From NCBI GenBank assembly GCA_021814565.1, contig JAKAIC010000012.1:1-33705 (forward strand): 33,705 nt of DNA. Direction: 5' to 3'. Below, piece after piece: positions 1-8,633 of the stretch. How positions within the stretch are numbered: the first letter of the stretch is position 1; each line of letters begins with the position of its first letter. A program made the translations under genes and the position numbers. Below the pieces are notes generated by a model. The model searched no databases, was not told the origin of the DNA, and worked only from the letters and a program-made list of their open reading frames with translations. The DNA is from Actinomycetes bacterium (GTDB lineage: Bacteria > Actinomycetota > Actinomycetes > S36-B12 > UBA5976).

Positions 1-720
1 GGCGAGTGCGGCGCGCAGCGTCTTGCGGCGCTGCGCAAACGCTGCGTCGATGACTGCGAATACCGCCTTGCGCGTGACATCCAGGCGTGGTGGCTGCGTC
101 CGCGTGAAGGAGACCAGCCCCGAGTCAACGTTGGGCGCCGGCCAGAACACGTTGCGGCCGATATGGCCGGCTTGGCGCACATCGCCGTACCAGCGCGCCT
201 TCGCCGACGGCACACCGTAGGTGCGGGAACCTGGCTCCGCGGCCAGGCGCTGGGCGACCTCCAACTGCACCATCACCAGCGCACGCGTGATGGAGGGGAA
301 GGCCTCCAGGAAGTGGAGCAGCACCGGCACCGAGACGTTGTAGGGCAGATTGGCGACCAGGGCCGTGGGCTGCAACGGCAAGGCCTGTGCCTGCATGGCG
401 TCGGCCTGCACGACGTGCAGCTGCGCGGCCCGTTCCGGCAAGTGCTTGCGCACGGTCTGCGGCAGGCGAGCCGCCAACGCCGGATCGATCTCCACCACGA
501 CCACGTCCTGAGCGGATTGCAGCAGGGCCAGGGTGAGCGAGCCCAGGCCGGGGCCGATCTCCACCACGACGTCATGGGCGTCAATACCGGCGGTTTTCAC
601 GATGCGACGCACGGTGTTGGCATCGATGACGAAGTTCTGGCCCCACTGCTTGGTGGGGTGCAGACCCAGCTCGGTTGCCAGCGCGCGGATCTCAGCGGCG
701 CCAAGCAGCGCGTCAGCCAT
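1..720 (-). CDS. rsmA: 16S rRNA dimethyladenosine transferase RsmA (KsgA), 3'-truncated by window edge
   Basis: RsmA uses S-adenosylmethionine to dimethylate two adjacent adenines in helix 45 of 16S rRNA during small-subunit maturation. The first 240 codons are visible; the C-terminal part lies outside the window. Visible motifs are QNFVID (29-33), the SAM-binding loop VEIGPGLGS (53-61), the acidic motif VEIDP (76-80) and the catalytic NLPY (124-127). ATG at 720 is the best start because the N-terminus then matches the family length; an in-frame GTG at 735 is an alternative. The Shine-Dalgarno is poor (AGAGG almost touching the ATG). The gene follows tatD in the same direction across a 99-nt gap that contains a large perfect palindrome. 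In many actinobacteria rpfB lies between tatD and rsmA; it is absent here. Confidence 0.95.
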   Translation of the reverse strand, partial: MADALLGAAEIRALATELGLHPTKQWGQNFVIDANTVRRIVKTAGIDAHDVVVEIGPGLGSLTLALLQSAQDVVVVEIDPALAARLPQTVRKHLPERAAQLHVVQADAMQAQALPLQPTALVANLPYNVSVPVLLHFLEAFPSITRALVMVQLEVAQRLAAEPGSRTYGVPSAKARWYGDVRQAGHIGRNVFWPAPNVDSGLVSFTRTQPPRLDVTRKAVFAVIDAAFAQRRKTLRAALA

Positions 721-735
721 GCCTCTGCACCGCAC

Positions 736-799
736 TTCTGCCACTTGAACGCGCGTTCAGGCGGCAGTTACCGCCTGAACGCGCGTTCAAGTGGCAGAA
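736..799. repeat. Perfect 29-bp inverted repeat with nested 14-bp palindromes upstream of rsmA
   Basis: The left arm (736-764) and right arm (771-799) are perfect reverse complements separated by a 6-nt spacer, CAGTTA. Each arm contains the palindrome TGAACGCGCGTTCA (746-759 and 776-789), with centres 30 bp apart, close to three helical turns. No T-tract follows on either strand, so it is not a classical intrinsic terminator. It lies in the tatD-rsmA gap, 16-79 nt before the rsmA start codon. It could be a tandem operator for a dimeric repressor (the half-sites resemble TetR-type operators), an RNA hairpin controlling rsmA, or a dispersed repeat. Confidence 0.9.
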
Positions 800-819
800 C
801 CTCGAGGGCGGGAGCGGGG

Positions 820-1692
820 TCACGCGAAGCTGCCGAAGATGCGTTCAGTATTGGCACTCACGGCGGCGCACAGGGCATCGAGATCGACACCCCGCACTTC
901 GGCCATGGCGCGCATGGTGTGCGGGATGAGGTACGAGGCGTTGGGCTGGCCACGGTGCGGCGTGGGTGCGAGGAACGGCGCATCGGTCTCGACGAGCAGC
1001 AGCTCCTGCGGCAGCAGTGAGACAGCGGCGCGCAGATTGGCGGCATTCTTGAAGGTCAGGGTGCCGGCGAAGGAGCAGTACCAGCCGTGCTGCGCGGCGA
1101 TGCGCGCCAATGACTCATCTCCACTGAAGCAGTGGAACACCACCTGCGTGACGCCCTCGTCAAGCAACACGCGCACTATGTCGTCGTGAGCGTCGCGGTC
1201 GTGGACGACCACCGCCTTGCCCAGCGCACGGGCCACGGCGATGTGCCGGCGGAAGGAGTACTCCTGCCATTGCTGGTCCACCGCATCGGGTGTGCGGAAG
1301 AAGTCGAGACCGGTCTCCCCCAGGCCGCGGACTCGCGGGTCGTGAGCCAATTGCTCGATACGGTCGAGGGCCTCGTCCAGCGCGCCAGCGCCTTCCTGCT
1401 GCACGATGCGAGGTGCCTCATTGGGATGCAATGCGACGCAGGCGAGGATGCGCTCGTACCTGTTGGCCGCGTCTACGCCCCACTCCGAGGAGGGCACGTC
1501 GACGCCGATCTGCATGATGCGATCGACCCCGGCCGCGTCAGCGAGCCGTTGCGCCTCCTCGACCTCCAGCCACTCTTCGTTGTAGCCGATGTCCAAGTGA
1601 CAGTGGGAGTCCGCAACCTTGATGGCGAGTGGCTCAGGCAGCGGCGGCCGTTCGCCCCTGGCCACCGATTTCGAGCGTGGCGCCTCGGTCAC
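820..1692 (-). CDS. tatD: TatD-family metal-dependent hydrolase / DNase
   Basis: TatD proteins are two-metal TIM-barrel hydrolases with 3'-5' exonuclease activity in characterised members, acting in the cytoplasm. The 290-residue product carries the N-terminal metal motif DSHCHLD (28-34), the glutamate motif GETGLDFF, the histidine motif VFHCFSG and the C-terminal ETDAPFLAP, in family order. The start is GTG at 1692, overlapping the metG stop by 4 nt (GTGA), which indicates translational coupling. About 24 residues precede the first beta strand, a short extension. The metG-tatD-rsmA order is a conserved actinobacterial arrangement. Confidence 0.93.
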   Translation of the reverse strand: MTEAPRSKSVARGERPPLPEPLAIKVADSHCHLDIGYNEEWLEVEEAQRLADAAGVDRIMQIGVDVPSSEWGVDAANRYERILACVALHPNEAPRIVQQEGAGALDEALDRIEQLAHDPRVRGLGETGLDFFRTPDAVDQQWQEYSFRRHIAVARALGKAVVVHDRDAHDDIVRVLLDEGVTQVVFHCFSGDESLARIAAQHGWYCSFAGTLTFKNAANLRAAVSLLPQELLLVETDAPFLAPTPHRGQPNASYLIPHTMRAMAEVRGVDLDALCAAVSANTERIFGSFA

Positions 1693-3263
1693 TCAGCCTC
1701 CTCGAGGCGGGGGAAGAGCACTGCGCCCTTGGTGATGACGGATCCCGCGGGCAGCTGACCCCACGTGCCGGCGTTGCGAACATCCTGGGCATCGAGCGCG
1801 CCCAGTACCGCTTCGGCCCCCAGCTGCCGCCACAATTCGGCCATGGCCTTGGGCATCAACGGGTTGTACAGAACCGCAATGCCACGCAGTGCCTCGCAGA
1901 TGACGTAGAGGATGGTCTCGACGCGCGGCATGCCCGCTTGGTCCTTGGCCACCTTCCATGGTTCCTGCTCGGTGACGTAGAGGTTCACGGCGTCGATGAG
2001 TTCCTTGACCGCACCGATGCCACCCGCAAAGTCGAGCTCCGTGACGCGCTCATCGGCGACGGCGGCCACTTCGCTCAGCTTGTTGATGATGACCTGGTCG
2101 GCCTCTGTGTAATCGTGACGGGCCTGCAGCACACCACCGCTGTACTTGCCCACCATGGCGGCCGCACGCGAGGCCAGGTTCCCCAGGCCGTTGGCCAGTT
2201 CCGCCGTGTAGCGGGCGCTCATGTCCTCCCAGGAGAAGGAACCATCGGCGCCGAACTGGATGGCGCGCAGGAAGTAGTAGCGGAAGGCATCGGAACCGAA
2301 GTGGTCGATGATCTGCGCGGGTGCGATGCCGGTGAGCTTGGACTTGCTCATCTTCTCGCCGCCGACGAGCAGCCAGCCGTGCGCAAACACGCACTTGGGC
2401 AGGTCGACGCCCGCCGCCATGAGCATGGCCGGCCAAATCACCGCATGGAAGCGCAGGATGTCCTTGCCCACCAGGTGCACATCCGCGGGCCAGGTGGCCG
2501 CGAACTTCTCCGCTCCCTCGCTGCCGGCCGGATCGTCGAGACCGACGGCTGTGGCGTAGTTGAGCAGGGCGTCGAACCACACGTAGACCACCTGCGACGG
2601 ATCCCACGGCACCTCGATGCCCCAGTCAAAGCTGGAGCGCGAGATGGAGAGATCGTTGAGGCCCTGCTTCAGAAACGACATGACCTCGTTGTAGGCGCTC
2701 TGCGGCCGCACCGCTTCGGGGTGCTCCTGGTAGTGCTTGATGAGCGCCTCACCGTATGCGGAGAGGCGGAAGAAGTAGTTGGTCTCCTCCACGCTCTCCA
2801 CGGGCCTGCCGTGGATGGGGCAGCACTTGGCGCCGTCGACCTCGATCAGGTCGCCCTCGAGCTTGAACTCCTCACAGCCCACGCAATAGGGCCCCACGTA
2901 ATTGCCCTCGTAGATGTGGCCCGCGTCCTTGAGACGCTGCAGGAAGCGCTGCACCCGCTCCATGTGACGGGGCTGCGTGGTGCGAATGAAGTCGTCGTTG
3001 CGTGCGTCGATGGTGTCGAGCACAGGCAACCAGGCGCTCTCCACCAGCTTGTCCGCCCACACCTGCGGCTCGACGCCGTTGGCCTCGGCCGTGCGCATCA
3101 CCTTCTGGCCGTGCTCGTCAGTGCCGGTGAGGAACCACACGGCCTCGCCGCGCTGACGGTGCCAGCGCGTGAGCACGTCGCCCGCCGTCGTCGTGTAAGC
3201 ATGCCCGATATGGGGGGCGTCGTTCACGTAGTAGATCGGCGTGGTGAGGTAAAAGGCCTTCAT
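1689..3263 (-). CDS. metG: Methionyl-tRNA synthetase
   Basis: MetRS charges tRNA-Met with methionine using ATP. The 524-residue product is a class I synthetase: it starts with a Rossmann nucleotide-binding region containing PHIGHAY (the HIGH motif) and has GEKMSKSK (the KMSKS loop) in the middle. A zinc-knuckle insertion is visible as CVGC followed by CCPIH. The length matches the short bacterial form without the C-terminal EMAP-like tRNA-binding domain. ATG at 3263 was chosen because the protein then begins MKAFYLTTPIYY, the usual MetRS N-terminus; an in-frame start further upstream would add unrelated residues. No Shine-Dalgarno is present; a TAGAAT hexamer 8 nt upstream suggests leaderless expression. 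tatD follows with a 4-nt overlap. Confidence 0.97.
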   Translation of the reverse strand: MKAFYLTTPIYYVNDAPHIGHAYTTTAGDVLTRWHRQRGEAVWFLTGTDEHGQKVMRTAEANGVEPQVWADKLVESAWLPVLDTIDARNDDFIRTTQPRHMERVQRFLQRLKDAGHIYEGNYVGPYCVGCEEFKLEGDLIEVDGAKCCPIHGRPVESVEETNYFFRLSAYGEALIKHYQEHPEAVRPQSAYNEVMSFLKQGLNDLSISRSSFDWGIEVPWDPSQVVYVWFDALLNYATAVGLDDPAGSEGAEKFAATWPADVHLVGKDILRFHAVIWPAMLMAAGVDLPKCVFAHGWLLVGGEKMSKSKLTGIAPAQIIDHFGSDAFRYYFLRAIQFGADGSFSWEDMSARYTAELANGLGNLASRAAAMVGKYSGGVLQARHDYTEADQVIINKLSEVAAVADERVTELDFAGGIGAVKELIDAVNLYVTEQEPWKVAKDQAGMPRVETILYVICEALRGIAVLYNPLMPKAMAELWRQLGAEAVLGALDAQDVRNAGTWGQLPAGSVITKGAVLFPRLEEAE

Positions 3264-3271
3264 AGAGCGCA

Positions 3272-3277
3272 ATTCTA
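3272..3277 (-). promoter_or_regulatory. Putative leaderless -10 box for metG
   Basis: On the minus strand TAGAAT lies 8 nt before the metG ATG. A -10 hexamer at this distance puts the transcription start at or next to the start codon, which fits the absence of a Shine-Dalgarno. It sits in the 54-nt gap between rsmI and metG. No convincing -35 box was found. Confidence 0.5.
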
Positions 3278-3317
3278 GGTAGGCACCCGCGGCCACCATG
3301 CCCACAGCAAACGGGGA

Positions 3318-4160
3318 TCACGCGCGCTTGGCGGCCACCACCGCGTCGTAAACCTGACGTCTGGGCACACCCAGTGCCTTTGCCACCTCGCCCACCGCAT
3401 CCTTGCGGTCGGTCCCCGCGTCAATGCGCGCCTGCACCTCCGCTACGAACAGTTCCGGTGTCAGTTCGCGGTGGCGGTCTGCCGGCATTCCGGATACGAC
3501 AATTGTGAGTTCGCCGAGGATCTCACGCTCCGCCCAGCTGCAGGCCTGGTCGAGGGTGCCGCGCACGATTTCCTCATAGGTCTTGGTGAGTTCGCGGCAC
3601 ACGGCACAGCGACGATCAGCTCCGAAGGCCTCGCGCATGGCCTCCAGCGTCTCTCGCGTGCGATGCGGCGCCTCGAAGAAGACCATGGTGCGTGGTTCGC
3701 TTGCCAGGCTTTCCAGCGCGCGCGCCCGTTCCCCCGCCTTACGCGGCAGGAAGCCCTCGAAGGTGAAACGATCAACGGGCAGGCCGCTGATGGCAATGGC
3801 CATGGTGACCGCTGACGGCCCTGGGAGCAGCTGCACCTGAAGGCCGGCACGCACGGCGGCATCCACCAGTCGGTAGCCGGGGTCGCTCACCGAAGGCATG
3901 CCGGCATCCGTGACCAGCAGCAGGTTGGCGCCCTCCCGCAATTGCTGCACCAGCCAGGGCGTGCGCTCAAGTTCGTTCTGGTCGAAATACGACACCACCT
4001 GTGCCGAGCTGGAGATGCCCAGCAATGACAGCAGTTTGCGCAAGCGTCGCGTGTCCTCAGCGGCGATGAGGTCGGCCGCCTGCAAGGCGGCGATCAACCG
4101 TTGCGAGGCGTCCCCCACATTGCCTATGGGCGTCGCTGCAAGCGTGAGGATTCCGGGCAC
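3318..4160 (-). CDS. rsmI: 16S rRNA (cytidine-1402-2'-O)-methyltransferase RsmI
   Basis: RsmI methylates the 2'-hydroxyl of C1402 in the ribosomal decoding centre with S-adenosylmethionine. The 280-residue product has the SAM-MT fold of the tetrapyrrole methylase class: ATPIGN near the N-terminus, AEDTRR, the glycine-rich VTDAGMPSVSDPGY, and LLPGPSAV, followed by FEGFLPRK and FFEAPHR. The C-terminal tail (DRKDAVGEVAKALGVPRRQVY) is the small helical domain of RsmI. The start is GTG at 4160, preceded by GGGGAG with a 9-nt spacer. It is divergent from pmt, with only 40 nt between the two start codons, a conserved actinobacterial pairing. Confidence 0.95.
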   Translation of the reverse strand: MPGILTLAATPIGNVGDASQRLIAALQAADLIAAEDTRRLRKLLSLLGISSSAQVVSYFDQNELERTPWLVQQLREGANLLLVTDAGMPSVSDPGYRLVDAAVRAGLQVQLLPGPSAVTMAIAISGLPVDRFTFEGFLPRKAGERARALESLASEPRTMVFFEAPHRTRETLEAMREAFGADRRCAVCRELTKTYEEIVRGTLDQACSWAEREILGELTIVVSGMPADRHRELTPELFVAEVQARIDAGTDRKDAVGEVAKALGVPRRQVYDAVVAAKRA

Positions 4161-4200
4161 ATCCGCATTCTCCCCGTTATGCCCCGCCTACGCTTGCGCC

Positions 4201-5778
4201 ATGCAGGTGGCTGGGGTCGCGGGAGCACTTCGGGAGCGCTTCGCCGTTGTCAGCAGCTGGTGGGTGACGGGTGCCCTGGCAGTGCTGGCGGCGCTACTGC
4301 GCCTGCCCGCGCTCAGCCGGCCGCGCGAGTTCTCCTTTGACGAGACCTATTACGCGAAGGACGCCTTCAGCCTGCTTCGCTTCGGATACGAGCGCGCCTT
4401 CGTGGACGGCGCCAACGCACTGCTGCTGGCCGGCCGCACCGACGTCTTCGAGAATCGGCCCGAGTTCGTGGTGCATCCGCCGCTGGGCAAATGGGCCATC
4501 GCCATCGGTGAAGCCCTGTTCGGAATGAATCCCCTCGGCTGGCGCATGGTCCCGGCCCTGCTCGGCATCTGGGCGGTGGTGCTGGTCCACCGCATCATGC
4601 TGCGCCTCAGCGGCAGCCTCATGACGGCCGCACTCGCCGGCTTGTTCATGGCCATCGACGGACTGGCCATCGTCTTGAGCCGCACCGCGCTGCTCGATCA
4701 GATGCTCATGTTCTTCGTCGTAGCCACCTTCTGGGCGCTCCTCCGCGACCGTGACCAATACGCGCACACCCTGACGCTGCGCGAATACGACGTCCCCACA
4801 GCACCGTGGCGCCTACTGCGCCCCTGGCGGCTGCTGGCGATCGCACTCATCGCCGCTGCGGTGGCGTCCAAGTGGTCGGGCTTGTGGTTCGCGTTGACCT
4901 TCGCCGTTGTGGCACTGCTGTGGGACCTGCAACTACGTCGGGATCACGGCCTGCCCACGGGCCAGGGGTGGCTGGGTGATCTGGCCTGGGTGCTGACAGC
5001 GGCCGTGCTCGGTGCCGGCGGCTACTTGCTGAGTTGGGTCGGCTGGTTCCGCTCCACCGCCGCCTGGGATCGCACCTGGTCAGCAGGGCCGCAGTGGCTG
5101 CCCCAGGCCCTGCGCGCGCTACTGCACTACCACCAGGAGGCCCTGCAGTTCCATACCAACCTCACGACTGACCACCCCTACAAGGCGGCGCCCTACTGGT
5201 GGCCGCTGATGCTGCGCCCCACCTCGTTCTCCTACGACACTGCCAAGGTCGGACAGCAGGGTTGCCGCGTGTCGTCCTGCTCGGCGGAGGTGCTGGCACT
5301 GGGCAATGTGGTGCTGTGGTGGTTGGCATCGCTGACGATGTTGGCCCTGCTCGGGTTCGCGGTCGCACGCCTGCTCCGCATCGACAGCAGTGCCGGCTCG
5401 CGCATCCGTTGGGACATCGCCTGGCCCCTGCTCGCCGCCGTGGGTGCGGGTTGGCTGCCCTGGATCTACTGGCACAACCGGACCACCTTCAGCTTCTACT
5501 CAATCGCCTTCGCTCCCTTCATGTTCATGCTGGCCGCCTACGGACTCAACTGGTTCTCGGGCCGCCGGGTGGTGGTGTCGGTGGAAGCCGCCGATGCCCC
5601 GGCTACCCCGGTGTCGCAGTTGTCGCGCCACGCTGTCTCCCCGGCTCGCGTCAGCATCGCAGTCGTCCTGGTTCTCGCGATGGTCGCCTTCAGCGCCTTC
5701 TTCTACCCGGTGTGGACGGGCCAGCAGTTGAGCTATGACGGCTGGCTTTCGCGCATGTGGCTCAGCTCCTGGATCTGA
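4201..5778 (+). CDS. pmt: Dolichyl-phosphate-mannose--protein mannosyltransferase (GT39)
   Basis: Pmt transfers mannose from polyprenyl-phosphate-mannose to serine or threonine of exported proteins, at the outer face of the cytoplasmic membrane. The 525-residue product is a multi-spanning membrane protein. The first helix is at about 22-38, followed by the catalytic acidic pair in FDETYY (D47, E48) and the HPPLGKW motif (92-98). ALLDQMLMFF lies in a later helix, and conserved loop residues follow. Start ATG at 4201 gives the usual N-terminus; an open frame continues upstream but overlaps divergent rsmI. No clear Shine-Dalgarno was seen. The pmt-rsmI divergent pair is conserved in mycobacteria. 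Confidence 0.94.
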   Translation: MQVAGVAGALRERFAVVSSWWVTGALAVLAALLRLPALSRPREFSFDETYYAKDAFSLLRFGYERAFVDGANALLLAGRTDVFENRPEFVVHPPLGKWAIAIGEALFGMNPLGWRMVPALLGIWAVVLVHRIMLRLSGSLMTAALAGLFMAIDGLAIVLSRTALLDQMLMFFVVATFWALLRDRDQYAHTLTLREYDVPTAPWRLLRPWRLLAIALIAAAVASKWSGLWFALTFAVVALLWDLQLRRDHGLPTGQGWLGDLAWVLTAAVLGAGGYLLSWVGWFRSTAAWDRTWSAGPQWLPQALRALLHYHQEALQFHTNLTTDHPYKAAPYWWPLMLRPTSFSYDTAKVGQQGCRVSSCSAEVLALGNVVLWWLASLTMLALLGFAVARLLRIDSSAGSRIRWDIAWPLLAAVGAGWLPWIYWHNRTTFSFYSIAFAPFMFMLAAYGLNWFSGRRVVVSVEAADAPATPVSQLSRHAVSPARVSIAVVLVLAMVAFSAFFYPVWTGQQLSYDGWLSRMWLSSWI

Positions 5779-5844
5779 AGCGGTTCCAGGCGCCTCACCC
5801 GGAACTCGGATCTGCGTCAGCAATATCGAGTCAAGGCCGAATGA

Positions 5845-5886
5845 CGATGGGGGCGGCTGAGGCTGAGCCCCCAGCCACCCCCATCG
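5845..5886. terminator. Bidirectional hairpin between convergent pmt and importer operon
   Basis: CGATGGGGG (5845-5853) pairs with CCCCCATCG (5878-5886). After one mismatch the inner GGCT (5855-5858) pairs with AGCC (5873-5876). It lies in the 136-nt gap between the ends of pmt and the substrate-binding protein gene, where transcription from both sides must stop. There is no strong T-tract, which is common for actinobacterial terminators. Confidence 0.6.
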
Positions 5887-5914
5887 GTGGTGGTCGACGC
5901 GAACGCCGTTGGTG

Positions 5915-6853
5915 TTACTTGATGAGCTTCGCGGCGCGCAGGAAGTCCTTGGCGACGGTGTCGGCATCCTCACCGAGCACGTCGACGCGGGCGTTCATGA
6001 CAGCCATCGTCGCGTTGTTGATCTTGCCGGCAATCGGCGCAAGGAGCTTGACCAGCTTGGGGTACTTCTTGGCATAGCTCGCGTTCATCGTGATGGCAGC
6101 GTTGTAGGGCGGGAAGTAGTTCGCATCGTCCTGCAGCACCTTGAGCTTGAGAGCGCCGATGCGGCCGTCAGTGGCGAAGACCTCACCGAAGGTGCACTGG
6201 TCCTGCGCAGTTGCCTGGTAGATGGCACCGGTGTCGAGCACCTTGAGGTTCGAGGGCTTCAGGTTGTACTTCGCCGCAACGCCGGCCCAGCCATCAGGAC
6301 GGCTCTGGAACTCCGACTCCACGCACCAGACCTGATCGGACGCGGGAACCTTGGTGGCAGCCTCGGACATGGTGGTGACGCCGTACTGCTTGGCCTTGGC
6401 CTGCGTCATGGCGAACGCGTAGGTGTCATTGAATGAGGTCATGGGCAGCCATGCGACCTTGTGGCTCTTGAGGTCGCCGGCCTTCACCTTCGCGTACAGC
6501 TGCGACGGCGGCAGCAGCGATGTCTGCTTCAGGTAGTTGAACCACGCCGTACCGGTGTACTCCCAGTACAGGTTGATGGCACCCTTGAGCATCGCGTCAC
6601 GAGTGGTGACGGAGCCCTTGATGTTCGTCTTGTCAACGACGCTTCCGCCTTTGGCAAGGACCAACTGCTTCACGATCTTCGACAGCAGAATGCTCTCGGT
6701 GAAGTCCTTGGAGCCGACGATGACCTTCACTCCCTTGAGCGGGCCACCCTTCGACGCTGCTGGTGTGGCGCTGGCTGTCGCGGTCGATCCCGCTACCAGG
6801 CCGAACGCGATAAGGCCAGCGACAGCCGCAACTTTCACGCGGTTCAACTGCAT
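5915..6853 (-). CDS. Osmoprotectant-type ABC importer substrate-binding protein (OpuAC/ProX/OsmF-like)
   Basis: This is the extracellular binding component of the importer encoded upstream. The 312-residue product has an N-terminal export signal (basic MQLNRVK, hydrophobic core about 8-22, then AGSTATASAT). The mature part begins KVIVGSKDFTESILLSKI, typical of glycine betaine/choline/carnitine binding proteins; YWEYTGTAW and a late DGRIGALKL segment also fit the family. ATG at 6853 is preceded by AAGGGAAG at good spacing; an in-frame ATG at 6868 lacks one. Unusually there is no lipobox cysteine: LVAGS (19-23) sits where LVAGC would be expected. The substrate cannot be read from sequence. It is the last gene of a four-gene operon. 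Confidence 0.88.
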   Translation of the reverse strand: MQLNRVKVAAVAGLIAFGLVAGSTATASATPAASKGGPLKGVKVIVGSKDFTESILLSKIVKQLVLAKGGSVVDKTNIKGSVTTRDAMLKGAINLYWEYTGTAWFNYLKQTSLLPPSQLYAKVKAGDLKSHKVAWLPMTSFNDTYAFAMTQAKAKQYGVTTMSEAATKVPASDQVWCVESEFQSRPDGWAGVAAKYNLKPSNLKVLDTGAIYQATAQDQCTFGEVFATDGRIGALKLKVLQDDANYFPPYNAAITMNASYAKKYPKLVKLLAPIAGKINNATMAVMNARVDVLGEDADTVAKDFLRAAKLIK

Positions 6854-6870
6854 ATTGCTTCCCTTCATTG

Positions 6871-7647
6871 TCAGATCCCCCGAGGGCGGAGGACATGTTC
6901 TGCAACGCGTGCAAGCCAATCAAGCGTGAAGGCGAGGAGTGCGGTGAGCATTCCCCCCGTCACCAGAACGGTTTGCCGGCCCAGTTTGAGACCCGGCACG
7001 ATGATCGTGCCGAGGCCACCACCGTTGACGAAGACGCCAAGCGTGGCGACGCCAACAGTGAGGATCAGAGTGGTGCGGATACCCGCGAGAATGACGGGCA
7101 CTGCCAACGGGATCTCCACCCGGAACAGTGCCTGTCGTGCCGTCATGCCCATACCGCGCGCGGATTCCACGACGAAGGGATCGATCTGCTGCAGCCCGAC
7201 GATGGTGTTGCGCAGGATCGGCAGAAGCCCGTAAGCGGTGAAGGCGGCTACGGCAATGGGCACGCCGAATCCGAACTTGATGCCCATCAGGATGACGAGA
7301 CCAACGGCAGGAAAGGCCTGACCGATGTTGGCGATACCGAGGATGAAGGGCGTCGCGAATTTGAGCCGTGGGCGAGTCAGGAGGATTCCCGCCGGCACGG
7401 CCAGGCAGAGAATGATGGCCGCGGAGATGAAGGACAGCCTGATGTGTGCGGTGATGGCCGTCGTGATGTAATCGCGGTTGAGTGTGACGAGTTCGATCTT
7501 GTCCAGCTGATGCGAGGTGACCCACACGTACAAGGCAGCGCCCGCAACCGCGATCAGCAAGGGTTGCAGTCCGAGCTCGCGAACCTTGCCCTGCTTGCGC
7601 GGGCCGGCCTCGGCGCTTCGTGCCGAACGCATGGTCATGACACTCAT
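6871..7647 (-). CDS. ABC importer permease (OpuBB/OpuCB type)
   Basis: Second transmembrane subunit of the osmoprotectant-type importer. The 258-residue product has a hydrophilic N-terminus, one helix near residue 30, and the binding-protein-dependent permease core with several helices. The EAA loop, which docks onto the ATPase, is visible as VVESARGMGMTARQALFRVEIPLAVPVILAG. The start ATG at 7647 overlaps the stop of the ATPase gene by 4 nt (ATGA). The downstream binding-protein gene begins 17 nt after its stop. Confidence 0.9.
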   Translation of the reverse strand: MSVMTMRSARSAEAGPRKQGKVRELGLQPLLIAVAGAALYVWVTSHQLDKIELVTLNRDYITTAITAHIRLSFISAAIILCLAVPAGILLTRPRLKFATPFILGIANIGQAFPAVGLVILMGIKFGFGVPIAVAAFTAYGLLPILRNTIVGLQQIDPFVVESARGMGMTARQALFRVEIPLAVPVILAGIRTTLILTVGVATLGVFVNGGGLGTIIVPGLKLGRQTVLVTGGMLTALLAFTLDWLARVAEHVLRPRGI

Positions 7648-8633
7648 GCGACGGCACCCGAGTCACTGCGCAGGTGCGAGATCGCGGTCTGCACATCCGA
7701 GAAACGGATGTGGCGAAGGTTGCCACTATCGGACTTGATGTTGACGAACTCCTCGCCGGCGATGAAGACATCCATGGCTTCGCGCAGTGTCTGCGAGGAG
7801 TCGAGGGTGATGGCACCCGGGGCTTCACCGGGCTGGCCTTCGAGCCGGTCGACCGGGATGAGAGACAGCATGCGTACACGTGCAGCCTGGCCCACGAACT
7901 TGCGCACGTGTTCGGTGGCCGGGTTGGAGAGGATCTCCACCGGCGTCCCGTACTGGTCAACATGTGAACGGTCGGAGAGGACGGCGATGCGGTCCCCGAG
8001 AAGCAGCGCCTCCTCGAAGTCGTGGGTCACGAAGACCACGGTCTTGCCAAGCTCCTGCTGGATGGCACGGAACTCCTTCTGCAGGCGCAGCCGGGTTATC
8101 GGGTCGGAGGCACCGAAAGGCTCATCCATGAGCAGCACCCCGGGATCGCCGGCCAGCGCACGGGCCACGCCGACGCGCTGCTGCTGGCCACCGGAGAGTT
8201 GCTTGGGATAGCGCTTGGCGAACTTGGCCGGATCGAGGCTCACCAGTTCTAGCAGTTCACCCACGCGGGTGCGGATGCGCTGACGGTCCCAGCCCAGCAG
8301 CCGCGGCACGGTGGCGATGTTCTCCTCGATGGTCATGTGCGGGAAGAGGCCGATCTGCTGGATCACATAGCCGATGTGTCGGCGCAGCTCGTCACCCGGA
8401 GTGGCCGTCACATCGTTGCCACCGAGGAAGATGCGCCCCGACGTCGGTTCGATGATGCGGTTGATGAGGCGCATGGTGGTCGTCTTGCCGCATCCCGAGG
8501 GCCCCACGAACACAACCAGGTCGCCAGCCGGGATGGTCAGCGAGAAGTCTTCGACCGCAGGCACCGTGGTGTTGGGGTAGATCTTCGACAGATGCTCGAG
8601 TCGGATCTCCACGCCTGCTGATGATTCAAACAC
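7644..8633 (-). CDS. ABC importer ATP-binding protein (OpuCA/ProV type)
   Basis: ATPase of the quaternary-amine type importer. The 329-residue product contains Walker A GPSGCGKTT (44-52), a Q-loop in YVIQQIGLFP, the signature LSGGQQQR, Walker B VLLMDEPF and the H-loop histidine in VFVTHD. After about residue 235 there is a tail of roughly 90 residues. It ends in a region resembling a single CBS-like unit rather than the usual two CBS domains. GTG at 8633 is preferred because AGGGG lies 5 nt before it; it overlaps the upstream permease stop by 8 nt. An in-frame GTG at 8612 is the alternative. Confidence 0.92.
   Translation of the reverse strand: MFESSAGVEIRLEHLSKIYPNTTVPAVEDFSLTIPAGDLVVFVGPSGCGKTTTMRLINRIIEPTSGRIFLGGNDVTATPGDELRRHIGYVIQQIGLFPHMTIEENIATVPRLLGWDRQRIRTRVGELLELVSLDPAKFAKRYPKQLSGGQQQRVGVARALAGDPGVLLMDEPFGASDPITRLRLQKEFRAIQQELGKTVVFVTHDFEEALLLGDRIAVLSDRSHVDQYGTPVEILSNPATEHVRKFVGQAARVRMLSLIPVDRLEGQPGEAPGAITLDSSQTLREAMDVFIAGEEFVNIKSDSGNLRHIRFSDVQTAISHLRSDSGAVA

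Noticed and set aside
163-1020. 285-codon plus-strand open frame
   Set aside because: It is antisense to rsmA and tatD, whose motifs are clear on the minus strand; the translation is low-complexity, rich in His, Gln and Arg.
1629-3278. 549-codon plus-strand open frame
   Set aside because: Exactly antisense to metG; a GC-driven open frame without recognisable motifs.
6868-8211. 447-codon plus-strand open frame
   Set aside because: Antisense to the importer permease and ATPase genes; composition typical of a shadow frame.
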